From NCBI GenBank assembly GCA_002794735.1, contig NBAZ01000002.1, positions 1,488,001 through 1,552,000 of the forward strand: DNA of 64,000 bases, given 5' to 3'. Both the position numbers and the translations under genes were made by a program. The first letter of the stretch is position 1. Each line of letters starts with the position of its first letter. Under the pieces are notes generated by a model. The model saw nothing but the letters and a program-made list of their open reading frames with translations, made no database searches and was not told where the DNA came from. This document shows positions 37,401 through 49,095 of the stretch, piece after piece. This DNA is from Pyrrhoderma lamaoense. Lineage: Eukaryota > Basidiomycota > Agaricomycetes > Hymenochaetales > Hymenochaetaceae.

Positions 37401-40400
37401 CTACTAGTCTCCTGTACTCTTTATCTACTTCTCTACTGCTTTATTAGGCTGCCCGGGCGCGCTTGTAACGCTCTGACCGTACTGCAAAGTCGCCCGGGCG
37501 GACTGAAAATACATACACTTTTACCTCAAAATACAGCCTCGGTCGGGCTCTGTTCTTACGTTTCTACTACTTTTACTGGTCTGTGAAGTCTCAGCTTGCC
37601 TCGAGGTCTCTGTCAGTCTCTACGGTCCGACCGAGATCTCGGCCGTCCGGCCGAGGTCGAGTATCTCGCTATTTAGCCCCCAAATCTTAGCCTGAGCATC
37701 GTGTCTGGTGTAGGCAGACTCTAAACCCCACGTCCTCGCCACTAAATACAACACCAAGGTCAAAATCTGACCAAAAGTTTAGTTTTCATCTGGAGCCCAC
37801 CGCGAGGGGGTTCTTTCCGTCTCAACACGCGTTTTTAGGCTAAGCTACCTGCTCCAAAGCCTTCAGGGTCACTCAGGGCCGACTCTACTGCCCCTGGGCC
37901 GAGATCCGAAGCACCTAAGGCTAGGATAAGCCTTGGGCCGAAGCCAGGCAAGCAACAGACTCCCCCAGACCCCCAACAATCAACCACCACTTCAGAACTC
38001 TTCAGATCTCTTCAGTACCTCGGCCAGAACCTTCTGGTTGCCTCCTGGAGGTTACTGGCACCTCCTAGAGCCTTTTGGGCACTGCAGGACGTCCTCTTGC
38101 CTCAGAACTCGGGTGGTAAGCCTCCAGGCAGCCCCTACTCCCTCCAGACTCTTTCTACAAGAGTTCTTTCGCTTCTGACCCCTTCTATACCTTCTACAAC
38201 ACCTCCTGACGCCTCCTGCTCATCCTAGACCCTTGGCCCACCTACAATGGTTTCCCCCTTCATCTCAATCCCTTCTGCTTTTGATCCAACTGCCCCAAGG
38301 TTTGATGGGTCAAAACCTACCTCTCTACTTCGCTTTTTGGATGAGGTTTACAGTCTGGCAGCTCTGGCATACCCCAAAGACCTTAGCCAACTCAAAAGGT
38401 TGCTTGGAAGGTATGTGGATTATAATGTCAAGGAGCTATGGGAATGCCTCCCCCAGTGGCAGGACCCCTCTTCTACACCACAGGAGCTTCGGATGGCCAT
38501 CCTGGGCCTTTACCCTGAGCTAGATAAGAGCTCTAGACACACCTTTGGCGCGCTGGAAGCCCTTCTCAAAGCCTCAGCTTCTTCTGACTTCAGGACCCCC
38601 ATGGAGCTTGCTGGGTACAATAGGGACTTCCTACAGCTAAGTACCTCTCTTCTGGCTCAGAATCTAATCTCTCCTATGCAGACTGGCTCGCTCTACATGC
38701 AGGGCTTGCCCCAGTCTCTTAGGAAAGAGGTTGAGTACCAGCTGCACCTCCAGGACCCTTATCATGACCCAGAAGCCCCATACAGCATGCCTGAGGTCCA
38801 GAAAGCGGCAGGCTATGTCCTGGACATACAGTCTACCCAGGCGCTCAAGAATCAGGGCCATCCGAGCTGGCCGAAGCGTCTTTTACCTTCAGTCTCTCCT
38901 CCTACTCCTCATGCCTCTCCTCAGCCTACTCCTTCCACTTCTACTCCTCATAGCGTGATGACCATGCATCGGACGGACTCCAAACCTTTTCCAGTAGCCT
39001 CCCCTGATTCCACAGATTCATCTGAAAGTGGTTTGAGCGATTCGGACGAAGATTTGGACGAGGAATTGCGAGTAGAAGAGGAGGCTCTCTACCAGGCCAG
39101 GAAAAGGCTGCAAGTACTGCTTGCCAACAGAGCAGCTCGCCAGAAAGCCCACCTGGAACCCCCCAAACCTATTCCCCCTCCTCTTCAGACGTTATTCGCC
39201 CACCTTCCACAGTCTCAGCCGCCTCCAGGTAGTTTTGGGGAAGCTATCTCAAAGAAGGTCTCATGGGCCACCCCAGCTCATACCTCTCTTCCCTCAGCTC
39301 TTCCCCTGCCTCAGATCGCTTCGGCCAGGCTCGGTACCCCTGCTACTATGCAGACAGTCATTCTACTGACTTGTCTCAGGGCCCAGGCAACTCTTCTCTC
39401 AAGAAAACCCTCAGAAAATGCGTCCAAGAAGACCCCATGTTTCTCACCACCTCCAAGGCCTCATACCCCTCTCCTGGCTCACCTAGCCCCCAACCACCTT
39501 CTGTGCCCTTCCAGCCGGCACTAGTGCTTCCACAAGCCCCTACACGAGCACTCCTAGCCAACAGATGCTAGAAGAGGACTCTGAGGCGCTCATAAGCACC
39601 CTTGACATGCCACATGCCCATCAGATGGCATCATGTCCTCCCTCCACCTCTACACCTCTTTCAAAGGCCTTGGACGGCTCGGTCGAAGCTGGGACACCCT
39701 TGGACAAGTCTGAACTACTCTTGGACGAAGTACAAAGGCCCCGAATCAGCCAATCTCACAGAATTGGCCTCCTTCTCCTGGTACCTCTCCCAAACCTACC
39801 CCCTCATCTCTCCATCTCTCTACACCTCTGGTCGACCCCAGGCTGCCTCCTGAGCAGTCTGTTAACCTCCTTGGACCCCTGGCTCACTACTCTAGCCGCC
39901 TGGGTGCTCCAAATCACCGGACTCCGCCACTAGGTCCTCTACAGTGGCTGCCAAATCATACTAGGCCCCCAGACTGGCCTATTGGACTTTCCCCCTTTTC
40001 CCCCTTCGCAAAAATACCCCTTTTTACTTATTTAACTTCATATTTCATTAGTTCTTACTTCTATCTTGACTTATGCACCCTTATCCTGGCCGCTTTTAAG
40101 GACTTTTGGCTCCTTTCGGCCCATCTCTTCTTATGCTCTATGCCATATGCCCCCCCATCTTATATGCCTTATTCTCTTATTTCTTAATATCCCCTTCGCA
40201 TTCCCACTTTCCTATGACACCCCCTGATTATAGGACAAGTGGGGACACTTGTGCTAAAGTTCCCGGGGATGTAGGACCAGCTAAGTGTTTGGCCGGTCGT
40301 AGTGCATTTATAATGCACTTTCTAACTCGCCCGAGAAGTCCATTTCTACTACTCGGCCGCGCGCCTCGTTCATTTCCCTTACTATTTAGCTTCACTTTCT

Positions 40401-43400
40401 ACTCTTACTCGAGGGTAGGGTTCGTTTATACGACCCCTCGTTTCTGATAGCTTAAACCCTTCGTCCAGTGGCATATAGCCACCTGGACTCCATGCTTTCC
40501 TTATTATCTAACCTTTATCTCGCGTTTTGCTATATAAGCCTCCAGACTTGAGGCCGTAGTGAAGCAGTGAATTCCTAGCTACTCCTCTCGGTCGCTATCT
40601 TTCTACACCCCCCCCCCCCGAGTAGCTCTCTACTAGTCTCCTGTACTCTTTATCTACTTCTCTACTGCTTTATTAGGCTGCCCGGGCGCGCTTGTAACGC
40701 TCTGACCGTACTGCAAAGTCGCCCGGGCGGACTGAAAATACATACACTTTTACCTCAAAATACAGCCTCGGTCGGGCTCTGTTCTTACGTTTCTACTACT
40801 TTTACTGGTCTGTGAAGTCTCAGCTTGCCTCGAGGTCTCTGTCAGTCTCTACGGTCCGACCGAGATCTCGGCCGTCCGGCCGAGGTCGAGTATCTCGCTA
40901 TTTAGCCCCCAAATCTTAGCCTGAGCATCGTGTCTGGTGTAGGCAGACTCTAAACCCCACGTCCTCGCCACTAAATACAACACCAAGGTCAAAATCTGAC
41001 CAAAAGTTTAGTTTTCAACGTCGTGGAAAAGAATGATATATGTGATTCCATTCTTCTCTGGAGATGAGTTTCAATAGTTAGTCTGATTGCCTGCTCCAGA
41101 CCTCGTTTAAAGATATAAACTCCTTTTCCCGATCTCCGAAGGATAGTAAGATTATTGACACTGATATATTCTGCTACTAAAGAATATTCATGCAGAAAAT
41201 ACTCTCCTTCCGAGGACATCTGGAAAGCAAAGAGTTTCTGCAGATAGACATCCGAGGATGCGTTATTTTCAAACCAAAATTGACGCATAACCTTGGTATA
41301 GGTGCAGCAATTCTGTAGATATTCAATCATTTTGTCAGCGTTTGCGGGCTTAGTCATTGTAACCCCAAAACATGGTCAAGCACTAGGGCGACGACTGCGC
41401 GATTAGACGAGAACTCTTTACAACAGCCAAGTAATGCGGTCACGTCTTTCTTCCTCATCAGGCCAAACATACGAAGCTAGGAAATACTTCAATTGAGTCT
41501 CAAGTCTATATCAAAAGTATTTCTTTTACCTCGTTAATGGTGTCTTCCGTCAAGAGATTAGATTTCTCTAATAGACGCCCATGCAAATCCCACAAATCCG
41601 GTTTCGTATACTCTTCGTGATGTGGAGGAAAACCGAAGCGAAACTGTTTCCATAGCTCCTGAAGCAAATACTTTGCGGCACGTTGCTTAGATTGGATCAA
41701 GTTCTGCTCGTCGTGAATGAGAAGACAGATTGCGTCTTGTATTTTTCCCTCCGAATAGTAAATTGTAGCTGCCTCGTCCAACCTTTTTATTTTTTTGAGG
41801 AATTCTGCTCGTTCAATATTGAACCCGAAGTTTACCATGAATTCTATGAACTCCTCAATGGAGTCAAAAAGTGGGGACGCTTTCCTAAAACAGAAGTCGG
41901 AAAAATCCAATAAGAGATAAAAGGATGGGCTAACTCAAGTTCTTTATTCTTCAAGTAATAAACTTTAGACCTAACGATAACTTCTTCTTTTACGGAAGGC
42001 TCGATTGTCTCTCCTTCACTCTCACTTCGAACGATTTTCACAGCTTCATCATAGTCTCCGCATTCCATATAGCATATAACAGATTCTTGATAGCTTCCAG
42101 CTAGTTTATAAGTCCTAGCTGCTGATGGAAAGTCACTGGCCTCTTGATAACAGTCAGCCGAAGACTGGTAAAGCTTTGCAGATTCTTCTTCAGTGACCAT
42201 TTTTTCTGCACACCTATAGAAGGACTTTGCAGCCGATATGAATAAGTCTTTTCGTTTATCTGGTTTAGTAAGTCTAGGGAGACCCCTAGCCTCCTTCCGC
42301 AGATAAAATGCATCACAAACGTCACTTTCAAGTATACGACCAGCTCGTTTGAAGCAGTATGCGGCTTGAGAATACTTGTTATCTTGAAAGAGCATTTTTC
42401 CTGTTTCCTCCCAATCCTGGCACGATGACGCAACTAAAGCAAGCGAACATATTTGAAATCAGTGTGGATAGTAGTTACTATTAAAAGAAGGTATCACCTG
42501 TAAGAGGAGGAGCATTTTCAGGGCTGCAGGTTGTAATACTCCCAGTACGCAATAGAATTTCCTTAAATACAAGTATATTAATGATTATCGATAGGTAAAA
42601 TATCGTCTCTTACCTTCATCGCTTCTCCCTTATCAGTCCTGTCTATAATCCATACATTCTTTCGTGCTCTTGTGATAGCCACGTAAAAAAACTTTAGCTA
42701 TGCATTTTGTGAGAAAGAACATGGCATTGATCAATTATGAGTTTAATCTACCTCTGTGCACAAACCAGAGTGGCGGGCTTCATCAAAACGTGGTGCATTT
42801 GTGTTCGTATCAATTCCATTCTGGAAGTTCAATACGACTCTCCATTGATGCGCATTATAGGGAGAATCTTCGAAGAACTGGAAGAGAATAACCTGTACTG
42901 CACTTAAGAAAGAGTTTCGGGTAGAAACAATAGCATAGCATACATCGTCAAACTCGAGTCCCTTACTCTCATACAAAGTCCTGAATAGGAGTCAGTGACT
43001 GAGTTATAAAAACGATGTGTTGAACATTACATAATGAGTTCCGTCTTCTTTCCAATTTGATGAAGAAGACTTTCTTTTGTCTTCTCGTTCCGTACTAGAA
43101 TACCTGATTATTTTGAGATGTAAGGTTATCCAGGGAAATGATATAATCGTGAAAATAGATACATTGTTGAGCCCCGAGTTCAAGTTCGAATTGATTATCA
43201 CTATTTTACGAGAATTAGAAGGAGAATTAATTCGCCAAATATGCATCTAAGGAATCTCACTTTTCTCCGGATAAGAAGTCTCTGTATGCAGTAGCTTCGT
43301 CGTTCCATCCGTCAAAGAAAACGGGTTTTAACCCATCGACTAGACCCCTTTCTCTCCGCAATATATCGATTGCATCTGGCCAGAAGTGTGTAATTAGTCT

Positions 43401-46400
43401 GATTATAGTATCTGCACAGCTAACAATTCCATCATGGGAACGGTAATTTGTTGTTAGTTGAAACGACTCGGGTTTTACGACATTTTTTTCCGAAATGGTT
43501 GGGTATATTTCTCTCTGATTTCAAATCAGTAGGGCATTGTGAGATACGCATAAAGGCGAACCTCAAACTCATAGAGCGAGGCCTTTAGATCATCAAATCT
43601 GAAGGAGCTGCCAACGAAGATGGTTTGAGCGGTATCTCCTGCCCAGAAAAGCCCATGAGGGTTTCTGCAGAGATAACGGAGTACTGAAGTACAGCTCGTT
43701 AGGGCCCCATTATCGCAAAATATCTAGCGAAGCCCTGCTCACAAAATGCATCAATGATGAGATTATCTTGGGTCTCATCAACGAATCTAATCAAATTTCT
43801 ACATGAACCACAAGACCACCTGATGGTATCAAAAATATGCTCACAGGAAATCTATTAGTGGCCAAGATTTTTCCTTCATCAAGTGCAAAACTGCGTGTGT
43901 CCTAGATTGATATATACGTTTGAGTACACGAGAGATATTAAGAATATTGGTTTGGGTATACCTATCGGCGCTATCATAATCTCTATAGTCCCTTTTCTTT
44001 GCGAGGTACTTCAAAAACAACTCATATATGCATTCTCGTTGCCTTTGAAACAAGAATTGAGTGCGTTCGCTTAACGACAGATATGATTCCTTGGAGAGGT
44101 AACCCTCTTCTGCCAGCAACGTTTGTTTTGACCCCTTTATGACCCCTAAAAAAAGAAGACCACGCATGACTATGTGTCGAAAAGATTAAGATACGTTTCT
44201 AGAGTTGTTACCAATAATCTCGCTGAATACCGACGCAGGATCTTTGTACAAGAATAAGAATGGTCTGACTCATTATACTATATCACTGAACAATATGACT
44301 TACCCAATTTATTAGTCAGGTATTGTGGAAGATGCGGCCAGTAATCCTTGTGAAATACATCAAACGTCACTAGCCTTCCACACGAATCCACCTTCGACCG
44401 ATCACGGTTAGCGGCTGTTGCACCTACTATAAAAATCAATCCGTTAAGATTCGCAGTTGCGATCACAAGAGAAGGATTGTATTGATCTGTATACTTACGG
44501 TGCTTATCGCCTGCTCGAATGGCGTACGAGATATCTAGATCGGTTTCAAGGAGTGTAATCAACTGGACTCATTTGGGTATAACAGGACTTCAAATCGACT
44601 GAATTCACGTACCTTTTCAAATGTTAAGAAAAGAGGAAAATGTGCGTCATTAAGCTCGCTGAAGCGTTTTGGTAGTTCTTTACTATGTTCTTCATCCAGA
44701 TCGTCAAGATAAAATGAGGAGTTCTTGTTTCCAAACGATTTCGATGTATCTTCTGAGTTGATAGCAGTCGACTTGACAAAATTCATTAATTTCATAAAGT
44801 ACTCTTTGACTCGTTTAGTAAGAACGTTTGACCGTGTCACAAATAGTTGGCGAGGTTTGTGATTATCTGTGGATGACAACCCAGCTCTCTCGATTCCCAA
44901 CATCTTAAAAACCATTGTTGTAGTTTTTCTAAGAAGAGTATTCAAAACTCAACATGATAGTTATATACCAAGATAGCTTCATTGTACATACCCTGTTCCA
45001 CTTCTACCAAGAACATAACAAGATGACGGGTGCCCAATGATGTCTCGTTCGTAGGATCTGGTTCGTAGTTTGTTAGTGGTAACTTCATAAGAATGGAGAT
45101 GTTTGATATTACGATACTGCAAATACGGGCATGGCATCTTTCCCAGATTTGATTTCTACAACTAACTTTAACCTCAGGACCCGAGAGTATGGGAGCTTGC
45201 TTACGATCTAACAAGTTCTGGAAGATTGTACTTAGATAGGTATTTATAGTAATAATGTGATAAAAAAGCTAACCTGTGAAAAAGCGGAGTATTTCTCGAG
45301 CCTATGAAGATATAAAAAATGATATACAGTAAGTACTGGGGTACAGAAGCATCGTACTAACTCACACTAGCCATTCATGAACCTTATTCATGAGCAATGT
45401 GAGCAATGGTTATACTTAGGATAATAAAGAGTGTATATATACTGACTGATGTCATATTCCCATGTTCCGTATGGGGTACTATACACAAACCATGTGCTTC
45501 ATCCTGTACCTCATAGGAATCTGGCCACGACTGAGGAAGATAGCAATCGCTTTCTGTGCCTCTTCTGCGGGACTTAATTCTTTGGCGATGTTATCAGAGG
45601 AGTTGAGAAGATAGGCAGTAGATATATACTAACCTTTTGCAATATTCCCCTCCTCTATTCGTTAGTTGCTTACTGATTGAGTCCCACATGCGCCGATCCA
45701 TTTGTGCGTGTGTAAAAAATCCGTAGATACGAATAACTTGAGGACATCATTTATTTTGCCGTTATGACCTTACTATGAGAGTAGATACCTTGGCAGTTTA
45801 CCTGTAGACTTTATGTTAAAATAGATAAATCAAGCAAACAATAGACGTACACCATTGTAATCTGATATGCAGTCTATCTGATACTGGAAGAGATAATACT
45901 AATAAGCAAACGATCAAACACGTATATTTTCTTGAGCTCTTACGACTAGTCGAAGGTCCTTGCTTAGTCTTGCCTCAAAGATGGGAATGTCCCACCCTTT
46001 TAGTCTCTTATGATTATCATGAGAGAAAAATCCATTCGATAGCTCTCTATAAAGGATATCAGCTCTTAGAGTCATAGTAGTCATAAAAGATATGTACTCA
46101 CACAATCTTTTTGAACAATATATCAAAAGTATTTTGTCCCCGATGCCGACGAAGATAGGAAATCCCTCGTGAAGATATGAAAATCCTCCATTGTCCTAAA
46201 CCCTCGGCGCTAGCGAAGTATAGTGCCGCCTTGAGGGGCTGAATTGGTAGATACGCTTCCGGTGTTTCTACCAGAGTGGTTGTTTCAGTAGCCGGACTAT
46301 CATCCGATTTAACAGTTGGGTCAAGTGGAACTGGCTTTTCTGCATTCATACTAGCAATGAATATCTCTTTGATTCGTTCAGAAAACTGTCTATCCCTCAG

Positions 46401-47089
46401 CACGTCAAGCAGTTCCTATGCGTTTATATTCATATGCTAATCGTAGAGATACATGAAGGTAACATACCTTAAGAAGAACCATTAGTCTCTCAAGCGCTTG
46501 TTGACGTTCTTTTAAGGCATTAAAACCAAAAGTCTGTATGCTTTTTCCAGATTTTCTATTCGAACTATACTTCGGCTTTTTTGCCAATTTCTTCCCAGTA
46601 AACTCGTAATGGCTGTCCATTTCACATTCAAGCGACATCTTCAACTTTCTCACATCATTGTGACGGTCCTTGAGTTCTTGTTTGTTGGCGTCTTTCAGAT
46701 CACTGAGCTCAAATAAGGCGAATTCTGCGATTCGCTCGAGTGCACTGATTGTTGGCTCAGTCACAAGGCACAGCTCGAGATTGAATCCTATAGCAAGACT
46801 CTCATGAAACTTAGATGCCATCGCTTCATCTGCAACTATATACAAACGGATAAACAGAGATTATATCGGAGATGAACATGGGCTCACTTGAGTAAATATA
46901 CTCAAACAGATACTGCTTGCTCAATAGGTATGTGAGTACTGATTGAGTTTCGCCTGAGTAGACCGCCTTCTCTAGATGCAGAAATACATAAGCTAGACCC
47001 TCATCTCCTTGGAGCAGAGATTCCTCAAATGCTCCGACGTCGAATGGAAGTGGTTTTTCTTGCTTTGTTTCCTCCAGAGAAAGAGGCAT
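34492..47089 (-). CDS. Large UvrD/TRANK1-like superfamily 1 helicase-domain protein, interrupted by an LTR retrotransposon
   Basis: Long multi-exon gene; probable start ATG 47089, stop TAA 34492-34494. N-terminal part: an alpha-helical region and THAQMDRRMWDS (about 45700). Helicase core: Walker A GRSGTGKTTTM split by an intron (45008/44935), VDETQDN (Walker B, about 43775), GDTAQTIFVG (motif III, about 43630), TTNYRSH (about 43445), LYESKGLEFDD (motif V, about 42950) and YVAITRARKNVW (motif VI, about 42680). TPR-like repeats follow (SAADCYQEASDFPSAARTYK), then a Cys/His segment and a helical C-terminus ending RGARPGLNVDDRAMY. This is the fungal family annotated as TRANK1/UvrD-like helicase; its role is unknown. 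Every junction checked keeps phase. The coding sequence is split at 37041-41017 by an LTR element with ACGT duplicated, so this allele should be null or truncated. Confidence 0.82.
37041..37788 (+). repeat. 5' LTR of gag-only element
   Basis: TGTAGGACC...GTTTTCA, 748 bp. TATATAAG at 37303-37310 is the likely promoter. An 8-bp inverted repeat AGTGCATT/AATGCACT with a 3-bp loop lies at 37072-37090 and recurs in every copy of the family. A run of 11 C lies at 37381-37390. Confidence 0.9.
38247..39524 (+). CDS. Gag-like protein of the non-autonomous LTR element
   Basis: 425-codon ORF starting at ATG 38247. The N-terminal half is a helical Gag/capsid-like domain with FDGSKPTSLLRFLDEVY near the start, as in retrotransposon Gag proteins of basidiomycetes, and LPQSLRKEVEYQL further in. 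The middle is Ser/Pro-rich with an acidic patch (DSTDSSESGLSDSDEDLDEE), followed by a coiled-coil-like EEALYQARKRLQVLLANRA. The C-terminus runs into low-complexity Pro/Ser; an overlapping frame (39263-39571) may be its real continuation. No CCHC knuckle is visible. A further ORF at 39565-39933 has no motif. Confidence 0.7.
   Translation: MVSPFISIPSAFDPTAPRFDGSKPTSLLRFLDEVYSLAALAYPKDLSQLKRLLGRYVDYNVKELWECLPQWQDPSSTPQELRMAILGLYPELDKSSRHTFGALEALLKASASSDFRTPMELAGYNRDFLQLSTSLLAQNLISPMQTGSLYMQGLPQSLRKEVEYQLHLQDPYHDPEAPYSMPEVQKAAGYVLDIQSTQALKNQGHPSWPKRLLPSVSPPTPHASPQPTPSTSTPHSVMTMHRTDSKPFPVASPDSTDSSESGLSDSDEDLDEELRVEEEALYQARKRLQVLLANRAARQKAHLEPPKPIPPPLQTLFAHLPQSQPPPGSFGEAISKKVSWATPAHTSLPSALPLPQIASARLGTPATMQTVILLTCLRAQATLLSRKPSENASKKTPCFSPPPRPHTPLLAHLAPNHLLCPSSRH
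40270..41017 (+). repeat. 3' LTR of gag-only element
   Basis: 748 bp, almost identical to the 5' LTR (12 C instead of 11 in the C run, one C fewer in the 'cgacccc' run). The upstream purine tract is weak (CGGGGA). Confidence 0.9.
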
Positions 47090-48404
47090 GATGGGAGTCA
47101 AAACGGCGACATCTGGAGAGGGGCATTCACTATTTATCCCCCCTCAGGCTGTTAGTGTATAGGCGCCCATAGAGACCGTGGGAAGGAGACCTTAACATGT
47201 GGGCGCCTAAAGTCGAACACATGTAGGGTACAATGTGTCGAGTTTATTCAGTGGCACCTGCCCAAACTTTAAGTAAAGAGAAGAGCATATAAAATTTAGA
47301 ATTGTCACACCCTTATCTTACAACGGGCAGCTGACATGACTATCCTTATTTTACCAGTGATGTAATGCCAAAAGACAAGAAGTACTATTTTCTGTTATCT
47401 GTCTAATCGTGTCCTTCCAGCTATGCACTCTAAATTACTTACCTTACGGCATACAGGAATCCCGCACCACACTTTCCCAGAAGCGAACCTGGAAGTGTAT
47501 AGCGTAATCATCACCTACGAGGCGGAAGTCATTCTCAAGCATCGCAGAGATAGTAGTAACCTCGGTTTCTATGTCCGAAACTAAGCAAGTCCAAGATCAT
47601 GAAGATGAATATTCAATATCAATATGAGGTTGAAGGTATCAAAATCAGACTTTCGGCTTTATCCGATTGCATGTTCTTACTAACACATAGTACGTCACCC
47701 ATATTTGTATTGATGTCGCTGCCATGTTCATATCTGTGACTTGCTATAACGGACATCTTTCATTGCCTATGATACTCTCTTCTTCCGTCAGACGGCGTCA
47801 TCTCAGTAGAGACTCTGTCTAGTGCTCTCAACTCCATTAAGAAGATAATTACAAGTAATAAAAGGAGATGGTTTCAGCGTGACTATATATCACAAAAACT
47901 ACATATGATACAGTAAGAAATCAATCAATCGGTACTCTCCCGAATAACCTACTCTTGATCAACTAACAAGATCACGAAGATGAGAACATACGAGAGACAT
48001 TTCCTGACTGATCTGAAGTAAGAGTAGATGCAATCAACCAATCAATCAAGTGGGCGGATCTTAGGGTGCCTTTGTAAACATCGGTAACATAGTTTTCTAT
48101 GTGTCCGCTATTAACTACGAGTTTGTCCGAGTACTGAGATCAGTGTCCTATTAGAGCTCCTCAGAAGTCATTAGCAATCTGGGATGTACAAGTACCTTGA
48201 CAATCTTTCTCTTCTCTCAAATATTGTATAAGAACGGATTTTGTAGTAAGCTATACATACAAGGCGTCTCTATAACACCTTCATCTAGTTGTAATCTGAT
48301 GATCACTATCAAAAGATGCCTTGGCAGCTCTCAATCATAAATAGCATCGGTACTAGACTTTTCTATAAATTAAGCTTACCGGCTCTCTTCCTCAGATTCT
48401 TTTC
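47090..48404. promoter_or_regulatory. Upstream region of the helicase gene with a GGCGCC inverted repeat
   Basis: TAGGCGCCCA at 47160-47169 is mirrored by TGGGCGCCTA at 47200-47209, about 70-120 bp upstream of the start codon. Each arm contains the palindrome GGCGCC. The rest of the region to 48404 shows no gene. Confidence 0.4.
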
Positions 48405-48836
48405 ATGGCTTCCAACTCGAGCACCTTAGGCCTAGTACAAGAACAAGAAACGCAGCTTGCAGAGCTTCTTTCTACCTTACAACAGTCATGGATAGTAGCC
48501 TCTGCTTTAGGTATGGCATCTCGTTTTTAGAAGCTCTAGATTATACTTACAATATTGAATGATATAACACAACGTTTATCACTTCAGTATTGTCCATCAC
48601 TTTTCTGGCATATGATATAATTACTGTGTTGCCTAAAGAGGTACGGGACCTCTAGAACCTTAACCAGGGTTATTACTTATCAGAGACCATTAGATTGAGC
48701 TCATTTGGAGGTGGGTATTGTAATTGATTACATGCTTAGGACAAGTGAATGGGATTTCTTAACAGAGAAAAATGGACAATTCCGAAGATCCTCTACATTT
48801 TTACAAGATACTATGGAGTTATATATAATATGTGAG
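48405..48836 (+). pseudogene. 5' stub of a third DUF6533 gene
   Basis: Four exons join in phase: 48405-48510 (MASNSSTLGLVQEQ...), 48588-48640 (VLSITFLAYDIITVLPKE), a 17-bp micro-exon 48694-48710 (IELIWR) and a further exon from about 48762 (EKWTIPKILYIFTRYYGVIYN). Together they form the complete DUF6533 signature YDIITxxxE...W..EKW..PKILYxxxRY. Downstream the gene is broken by a fold-back duplication, element X and gypsy-A; later exons were not found, so it is a 5' remnant. Confidence 0.72.
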
Positions 48837-48966
48837 TTTTTCCCTCTAATATTACATAAGATTATATGAATAATTGACTGCACTGGTAGAACCGTATTCA
48901 TTGGTGTGTCATAGCTTAATTTTAACTTATAATGCTCACTGACTAGCTTCAATATGATAGTTAATA

Positions 48967-49085
48967 TCACTTCTACACAGAGTTTGACAGCCAAAGTAAG
49001 AGCCACACTCTCTTCATTGCTCATATTTCCCAACTTAAACCTACCAGTTGTAATCTTCAGTATATCTCAATACTTCCTATTCTTG
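48967..49085 (+). repeat. Left arm of an inverted duplication
   Basis: The sequence from the 'cagagtttgacagccaaag' block to 'cttcctattcttga' recurs in reverse complement at about 50922-51035 with only a few differences. The arms enclose element X copy 1 and about 70 bp. Confidence 0.85.
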
Positions 49086-49095
49086 AATAATTCAA

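Larger units (their letters stand above)
37041..41017 (+). mobile_element. Gag-only LTR retrotransposon (non-autonomous), nearly identical LTRs
   Basis: Complete 3977-bp element with LTRs at 37041-37788 and 40270-41017. Target duplication ACGT on both sides. The two LTRs differ by little more than compensating one-base changes in C runs, so the insertion is young. PBS-like TGGAGCCCACCGCGAGG starts 2 bp after the 5' LTR and would fit a tRNA 3' end. Inside there is only a Gag-like ORF; no protease, reverse transcriptase or integrase motifs were found. It must be mobilised by another element. Oriented opposite to the helicase gene it interrupts. Confidence 0.88.

Noticed and set aside
39376..39561. 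Gly-rich minus-strand ORF inside the gag-only element
   Set aside because: Shadow of the Pro-rich Gag C-terminus.
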